From: Methanobrevibacter sp.
Lineage (GTDB): Archaea > Methanobacteriota > Methanobacteria > Methanobacteriales > Methanobacteriaceae
DNA length: 37,610 nt
Reading direction: 5' to 3'
Assembly: GCF_017409525.1 (NCBI RefSeq)
Contig: NZ_JAFQSO010000010.1
Span: 1-37,610 of the forward strand
In this document: piece after piece, positions 33,308 to 37,610 of the stretch
Layout of the letters: every line of letters begins with the position of its first letter
Numbering within the stretch: the stretch's first letter is position 1
Made by a program: the position numbers and the translations under genes
Notes under the pieces: model-generated
Told to the model about the DNA's origin: nothing
The model's input: only the letters and a program-made list of their open reading frames with translations
The model's database searches: none

Positions 33308-35251
33308 ATGCTTAAAAAACTTTTTGATAATAAAATATTTATTTTCTTATTTACATTTATTATTAGAGCAATATGTTGTTATGTATATGGATATTTGACT
33401 ATTGCAGGATATTTTATAGTCCCTGATATCGGACTGGGTCCTATTTTTGCTTTGATGTTTGGTCCGGTTGGAGCATTAGGTCATTCACTTGCCATGTTCT
33501 TTTATGAACTTAGCATTGGCGCTGATTTATTTACCTCACTTACGGACTTTTTAATTACATTTTTCATTTCCATTATTGCATATAAACTGTGGTATACTAA
33601 ATTCAATAGAAAATCAGTTAGCACCCCTAAATTTGATTCAACAGATAATATTATAAAATTCATTAAAATATTGTTCATCATTTCTATTTGCTATTGGGCT
33701 TTTATTAATATTGCACTTAAAGCATATCCTCCATTTGCCTATATGTATCCATTAACAACAGCAATCAATGTATTTTCATATTTCTTAGACATGTTTAACT
33801 TTGGAATACTCTTCGGTTTATTGCTCATCAGTCTCTTTAATATATTAAAAATCCCATTACAAACTCCAAAAAATGTATTTGATAGAATTGATATTAAATT
33901 CAACTATTTCACAGTGATGTTTATACTTATGGTCGTTTATACGATTATAATTTTAGCCACATCTTTTAACAATACCCTTGTGAACATGATCTTTCTTTTA
34001 ATATTCCTAATCACTGCAACATTATTTATTTTAAATAAACTTGATACGAATATTGAAATCAAATGGAAGAACTATTCAATTATCGAACAGATAATCCTGA
34101 TATTTTTAGCGGTATTAGCTATAGTGATGTATGTAAACTTCGATACACTTACATTATTAATTCAACATCTTACTGAAGGTTGGGTTTCGGATATCAATTT
34201 TGTATATATGATTGCTATCGCTTATGGAAGTGCATTAGTTTTAATCTTTTTAATATACCACATTACCCGTATCGAAAAAGTTCTAACAAATCCAATCTAT
34301 GATTTAATAAGTGCTTTAGATGCATATAAAGAAAATAAAGAAGTGGAAGAAAATACTGGACTAAGCAAAAGATTGAAAAAATACAGCAAGAGAGATGATG
34401 AAATCTCCAAATTAGTTAAATCTTTTGTCGAAATGATGAAAGCTATTGGAAATTATTTATCTGAAATTAAAAAAACAACTATTGAAAAAGAAAGAATTGA
34501 AACTGAGTTCAATGTTGCAAGTGATATCCAAACACATATGTTAAAAACCGATTTTAATGAATTTTCTAAAGATAAGCCCTTTGAAATTTCTGCGTTTATG
34601 AATCCTGCAAAAGAAGTTGGTGGGGACTTTTATGACTATTTTGACATAGACGATGAACATATAGGATTTGTAATTGGGGATGTCAGCGGAAGAGGTATCC
34701 CTGCAACATTATTCATGGTTAAGACCATGTATCTGATTAGAAATCACAGTAAATCCCACGATAATCTTAAGGAATTTTATGAAAATGTCAATGATTTATC
34801 CTGTCAAAGGAATGAAGAAAATTTATTTGTCACATCATGGTTTGGAAAATTAAATATAAAGACTGGAAAACTAAGTTTTGTAAATTCAGGCCATGAAAAA
34901 CCATTGATTAAAGAAAAAAACAAAAATTTTGAATATTTAGATACTAATCCAAATTTTGCTTTGGGAGTAATTGATGGAATGACATATGACGATCAGGAAT
35001 TAAGTTTAAACCCTGGAGATTCAATATTTTTATATACTGATGGAATTATAAATGCAAATAATAACTACGAGGGATTCTTTGGTAGTGACCGTTTAAAAGA
35101 AACTATAAATAAATATGAAAATGAAAATCCAAGTGAAATGCTCGAAAAAATTAAGAATGAAGTATATGAATACTGCAATAATGAAAATCAATTTGATGAT
35201 ATGGCAATGTTAATAATCAGATATAATGGATGTGAGAATAGTGGAAAATAA
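33308..35251 (+). CDS. Membrane SpoIIE/PP2C-type serine phosphatase, first of two
   Basis: 647 residues. The N-terminal half has about 10 membrane helices, starting with an ECF S-component-like stretch (GPIFALMFGPVGALGHSLAMF). A HAMP-like/coiled linker (about 335-420) follows, then a PP2C SpoIIE/RsbU domain (about 425-645) with EVGGDFYDYFDI, GDVSGRGIPATLFMV, LFVTSWFGKLN, FLYTDGIINA and NQFDDMAMLIIRY, keeping the metal-binding aspartates. Expected to dephosphorylate a STAS protein in response to a membrane signal. No histidine-kinase-like anti-sigma kinase is in the window. Its end overlaps the next gene by 26 nt. Confidence 0.9.
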   Translation: MLKKLFDNKIFIFLFTFIIRAICCYVYGYLTIAGYFIVPDIGLGPIFALMFGPVGALGHSLAMFFYELSIGADLFTSLTDFLITFFISIIAYKLWYTKFNRKSVSTPKFDSTDNIIKFIKILFIISICYWAFINIALKAYPPFAYMYPLTTAINVFSYFLDMFNFGILFGLLLISLFNILKIPLQTPKNVFDRIDIKFNYFTVMFILMVVYTIIILATSFNNTLVNMIFLLIFLITATLFILNKLDTNIEIKWKNYSIIEQIILIFLAVLAIVMYVNFDTLTLLIQHLTEGWVSDINFVYMIAIAYGSALVLIFLIYHITRIEKVLTNPIYDLISALDAYKENKEVEENTGLSKRLKKYSKRDDEISKLVKSFVEMMKAIGNYLSEIKKTTIEKERIETEFNVASDIQTHMLKTDFNEFSKDKPFEISAFMNPAKEVGGDFYDYFDIDDEHIGFVIGDVSGRGIPATLFMVKTMYLIRNHSKSHDNLKEFYENVNDLSCQRNEENLFVTSWFGKLNIKTGKLSFVNSGHEKPLIKEKNKNFEYLDTNPNFALGVIDGMTYDDQELSLNPGDSIFLYTDGIINANNNYEGFFGSDRLKETINKYENENPSEMLEKIKNEVYEYCNNENQFDDMAMLIIRYNGCENSGK

Positions 35252-37115
35252 AAGGGAACTTTTTAAATCAAGGAAATTTATTGTATTATTCTCAATTGTT
35301 TTTACTACAATTCTTTTTGGACTCTCCAGAATTTTCCCCCAATTGGGAGACATTCACATAGTACTACTCCCAGTTTTAAGTTTAATTTTAGGGCCTTTTT
35401 CAATTTTAGGATTTGCACTGGTGGAATTTATTTATTTGATGATATCCCATCCAGAATCCATTTTATTAAATTTATTAATCGTATTCATCTTTTTTATCAG
35501 CAATTTCACGATATGGAAATTATGGTACTCAATTATGAATAAAAATGGATTGGAAAGTCCGAATTTTCCAAGATTATATAATTTAATTAAATTATTCATC
35601 ATATTCTCACTATATGCAATAATAATATTGATTTTCTTTGATTTTATCAGTGCAGAAGTAATAAACTATGAGTTTAAATTTGATTTTATTTCAACTATAT
35701 TCAGTTTCTTTATTGCTATACTATCCATATATGTTTGTAATTACTTCGAAATACCAATGTATGGTCCAAGAATACAATTTAAACAGTTTTTACCTAAAAA
35801 AATATATCCTATTTTTTTAGTATTGTTCTTCACTATAGGATTACTTCAAACATTTTTCCTAGATTCCAATTATGACATATTAATGTTAGTTATCACGATA
35901 TTTCTTATAATCTATTTATTAAAGCCATATGATGGTGATATTTTCAAAATTAAGCACAATACTGTACCAAACCTATTTTCAAAAGTAAATATTTCCATAG
36001 TATTGCTAATCTTGATTATCTCAATTATTACAGTAATTATGGATTACATTTTGGGTTTGGGCTACAGTGAAAGTTATTTAAATATCTCCAGAACTACCAT
36101 GTTTTTATTTATCGTAATATCAATTCCACTATTGTTTTACTTATATTACTTAGAAAAAAATGTAACAGAGCCATTGATTAAGTTATCTGACATCATGACT
36201 GAAAGTATTACAACTCTTGAAGACCATTCAAAACATGGGAAAGAATTGGAAAAAATCAAGGTAAATAACGAAATAAGAATACTGATTGATTCATTGCGAG
36301 ATATGGAATATGATGTAATAAAACATGTAGAAAACTTGAAAAAAGTAACTTCTGAAAAAGAAAGATATGAAACTGAACTGAAATTGGCCAGCGATATTCA
36401 AAATTCAATGATTCCAAAAGATTTTGAAGAATTCCATGATAAATTTAGTGAAAACAGAGACAAGTTTGAACTTTGGGGAATAATGAAAGCTGCCCGTCAG
36501 GTAGGGGGAGACTTTTACGATTATTTCCAAATAGATGAAGACAATATCGGATTTGTAATTGGAGATGTCAGCGGAAAAGGAATATCAGCCGCATTAATAA
36601 TGGTTAAAGCAATGACCTTAATTCAGGATTATACAAAGCAGTATAATGATTTATCAAAAGCATTTTATAAAACTAATAATGATCTTTATGAAGAGAATGT
36701 GGATGATCATTTTGTTACCTGCTGGCTTGGAAAAATTAATATGAAAAGCAACGAATTGTCATTTGTTAATGCAGGCCATAATTCTCCATTAATTAAATTA
36801 AACAATAATGATTTTGAATATTTGAATATTAAACCAGGATTAGTATTGGCAGCCATGGAAGATATGGAGTATAAAACACACGTTATTCCATTTAAAAAAG
36901 AAGATACAATATTTTTATATACTGATGGTGTGACAGAAGCCAATGATGATTTTAAAGAATTTTATGGTAAAGAAAGACTAAAAAATATTATAAATAAACA
37001 CAAAAACGATAATGTTAATAATATAATAGAATCCACAGAAAAGGACGTTAAAGAATTCTGCAATTATGAAGAACAATTTGACGACACAACAATGTTTATT
37101 ATCAGAGCAAAATAA
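35226..37115 (+). CDS. Membrane SpoIIE/PP2C-type serine phosphatase, second of two
   Basis: 629 residues, a paralogue of the preceding gene with the same architecture: about 9-10 membrane helices (GPFSILGFALVEFIYLM resembles the first copy), a linker helix (EIRILIDSLRDMEYDVIKHVENL) and a SpoIIE domain with ARQVGGDFYDYFQI, GDVSGKGISAALIMV, FLYTDGVTEA and EQFDDTTMFII. Metal ligands are intact. Membrane parts differ more than the phosphatase parts, which suggests two sensors feeding one output. ATG 35226 overlaps the previous stop by 26 nt; a GTG at 35232 is an alternative. Translational coupling is likely. Confidence 0.9.
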   Translation: MDVRIVENKRELFKSRKFIVLFSIVFTTILFGLSRIFPQLGDIHIVLLPVLSLILGPFSILGFALVEFIYLMISHPESILLNLLIVFIFFISNFTIWKLWYSIMNKNGLESPNFPRLYNLIKLFIIFSLYAIIILIFFDFISAEVINYEFKFDFISTIFSFFIAILSIYVCNYFEIPMYGPRIQFKQFLPKKIYPIFLVLFFTIGLLQTFFLDSNYDILMLVITIFLIIYLLKPYDGDIFKIKHNTVPNLFSKVNISIVLLILIISIITVIMDYILGLGYSESYLNISRTTMFLFIVISIPLLFYLYYLEKNVTEPLIKLSDIMTESITTLEDHSKHGKELEKIKVNNEIRILIDSLRDMEYDVIKHVENLKKVTSEKERYETELKLASDIQNSMIPKDFEEFHDKFSENRDKFELWGIMKAARQVGGDFYDYFQIDEDNIGFVIGDVSGKGISAALIMVKAMTLIQDYTKQYNDLSKAFYKTNNDLYEENVDDHFVTCWLGKINMKSNELSFVNAGHNSPLIKLNNNDFEYLNIKPGLVLAAMEDMEYKTHVIPFKKEDTIFLYTDGVTEANDDFKEFYGKERLKNIINKHKNDNVNNIIESTEKDVKEFCNYEEQFDDTTMFIIRAK

Positions 37116-37536
37116 GAGGATGAGCTTTATTTAATTGAACTTTAAATCATTCCTTTTTTATCATTTTTTGATAATTAAACATTTACCTTAAAGAATGCAA
37201 GAATACCACGACTTCTTTAAAGTCGTGGATGAATTGCACAATTGGGTGTACAATTATTTTTTAAGAGTATGTCATGGGAGTTTTCTCATAAATAATTCGT
37301 TAGGTGCTTTTTTTTATCTATTTTTATTAATTCGGTATAATATATGTTTTTTTTTATAAAATTTCATGTTCTTTTTTTTATGAAGGAATTATTGCTTTTG
37401 GAGTAGAATATTGCTTTTAATTCGTAATCAGATTACTTTTCACATGCTCTTTGGTGTTATTTAAATACCTGCTAAGTCATATTTAGTATTAGGGTAGTAT
37501 TATGTCTCTAAATTTTATTAAGGGGGATTGTTGTTG
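37116..37536. other. Intergenic region before the TnpB-like gene
   Basis: AT-rich, no ORF. Contains the hairpin at 37206-37228 and, close to the next gene, the ribosome binding site AAGGGGGA (37520-37527). Several long T-runs (37310-37380) could end transcripts. Confidence 0.5.
37206..37228 (+). mobile_element. IS200/IS605-type end hairpin
   Basis: Perfect 9-bp stem CCACGACTT (37206-37214) with AAGTCGTGG (37220-37228), followed by ATGAATTGCAC. This is the kind of subterminal hairpin that marks IS200/IS605-family ends. It lies about 310 bp before a TnpB-like start, so it may be the left end of that element or a leftover right end of an earlier one. Confidence 0.6.
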
Positions 37537-37610
37537 ATGAGATTTGTTAATAAGAATTTGAAGATTAGGATTTATCCATCTAAGGCGGATAAAAACGATA
37601 AAGGAGATAA
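37537..37610 (+). CDS. tnpB: TnpB-like protein of an IS200/IS605-family element (5' end only)
   Basis: The first 24 codons read MRFVNKNLKIRIYPSKADKN then DKGD. The (L)KIRIYPSK pattern is the usual start of TnpB/OrfB proteins, RNA-guided nucleases of IS605-type elements. The gene runs off the window edge, so domain content cannot be checked. A TTG at 37534 is an alternative start. The hairpin at 37206-37228 supports a mobile-element context. Confidence 0.5.
   Translation, partial: MRFVNKNLKIRIYPSKADKNDKGD

Overview
The window looks like the chromosome of a methanogenic archaeon of the order Methanobacteriales, most likely Methanobrevibacter or a close relative. Three things support this: an archaeal 5S rRNA and TFB; a complete F420-dependent methylene-H4MPT dehydrogenase plus methyl-coenzyme M reductase operon without mcrC (the MCR II or mrt arrangement); and very AT-rich DNA with GGTGAT or GGAGG ribosome binding sites, TATA boxes and methanogen-typical families such as DUF2115. 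The genus is an inference; no full 16S is present.

Layout. 1-1260: 5S rRNA and transcription factor TFB. 1350-1660: a candidate structured RNA that runs into a dispersed repeat. 1944-7115 (minus strand): mtd-mrtB-mrtD-mrtG-mrtA, the core methanogenesis operon. 7116-8666: a long AT-rich gap holding two very regular hairpins. 8500-14800: accessory DNA with a decayed transglutaminase-like gene, a double ABC exporter membrane domain lacking both ATPase domains, two DUF2115 paralogues (the second frameshifted), a GNAT acetyltransferase and a flavodoxin-fold reductase. 14863-16862: CAT-like acyltransferase and MATE exporter. 17176-19828: an ADP-ribosylation-type stress module (class M sirtuin, zinc macrodomain, PNPOx-like flavoprotein, HxlR regulator) whose promoters share palindromic operators. 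19970-22725: LtrA, aldo/keto reductase, HXXEE membrane protein. 22850-28140: intact transglutaminase-like gene, small ORFs, a MATE exporter with an extra membrane tail, and a Fic protein gene bracketed by direct repeats. 28592-29394: two cysteine-rich redox or zinc proteins. 29455-29755: a second candidate structured RNA. 30203-31345: membrane metallophosphoesterase. 31645-37115: an LCM-type methyltransferase fused to a STAS domain, followed by two membrane SpoIIE/PP2C phosphatases, a bacterial-style partner-switching set in an archaeon. The window ends in the first codons of a TnpB-like gene.

Between these genes a short repeat (core GAGCTAAAAG..AAATATTTTG..TATACGGGCAAAATCC) occurs about ten times, always on the plus strand and usually preceded by a TATA-like box. 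In several copies it extends for about 200 nt to a T-run, with nearly identical internal spacing. It behaves like a family of small promoter-bearing non-coding units or mobile/attachment sequences and is the main structure that the genes do not explain.

Three genes (tfb, mtd and the macrodomain gene) appear to start at ATT, ATC and ATA respectively, each behind a Shine-Dalgarno sequence. Either this strain uses AUH initiation codons or the sequence carries start-codon errors.
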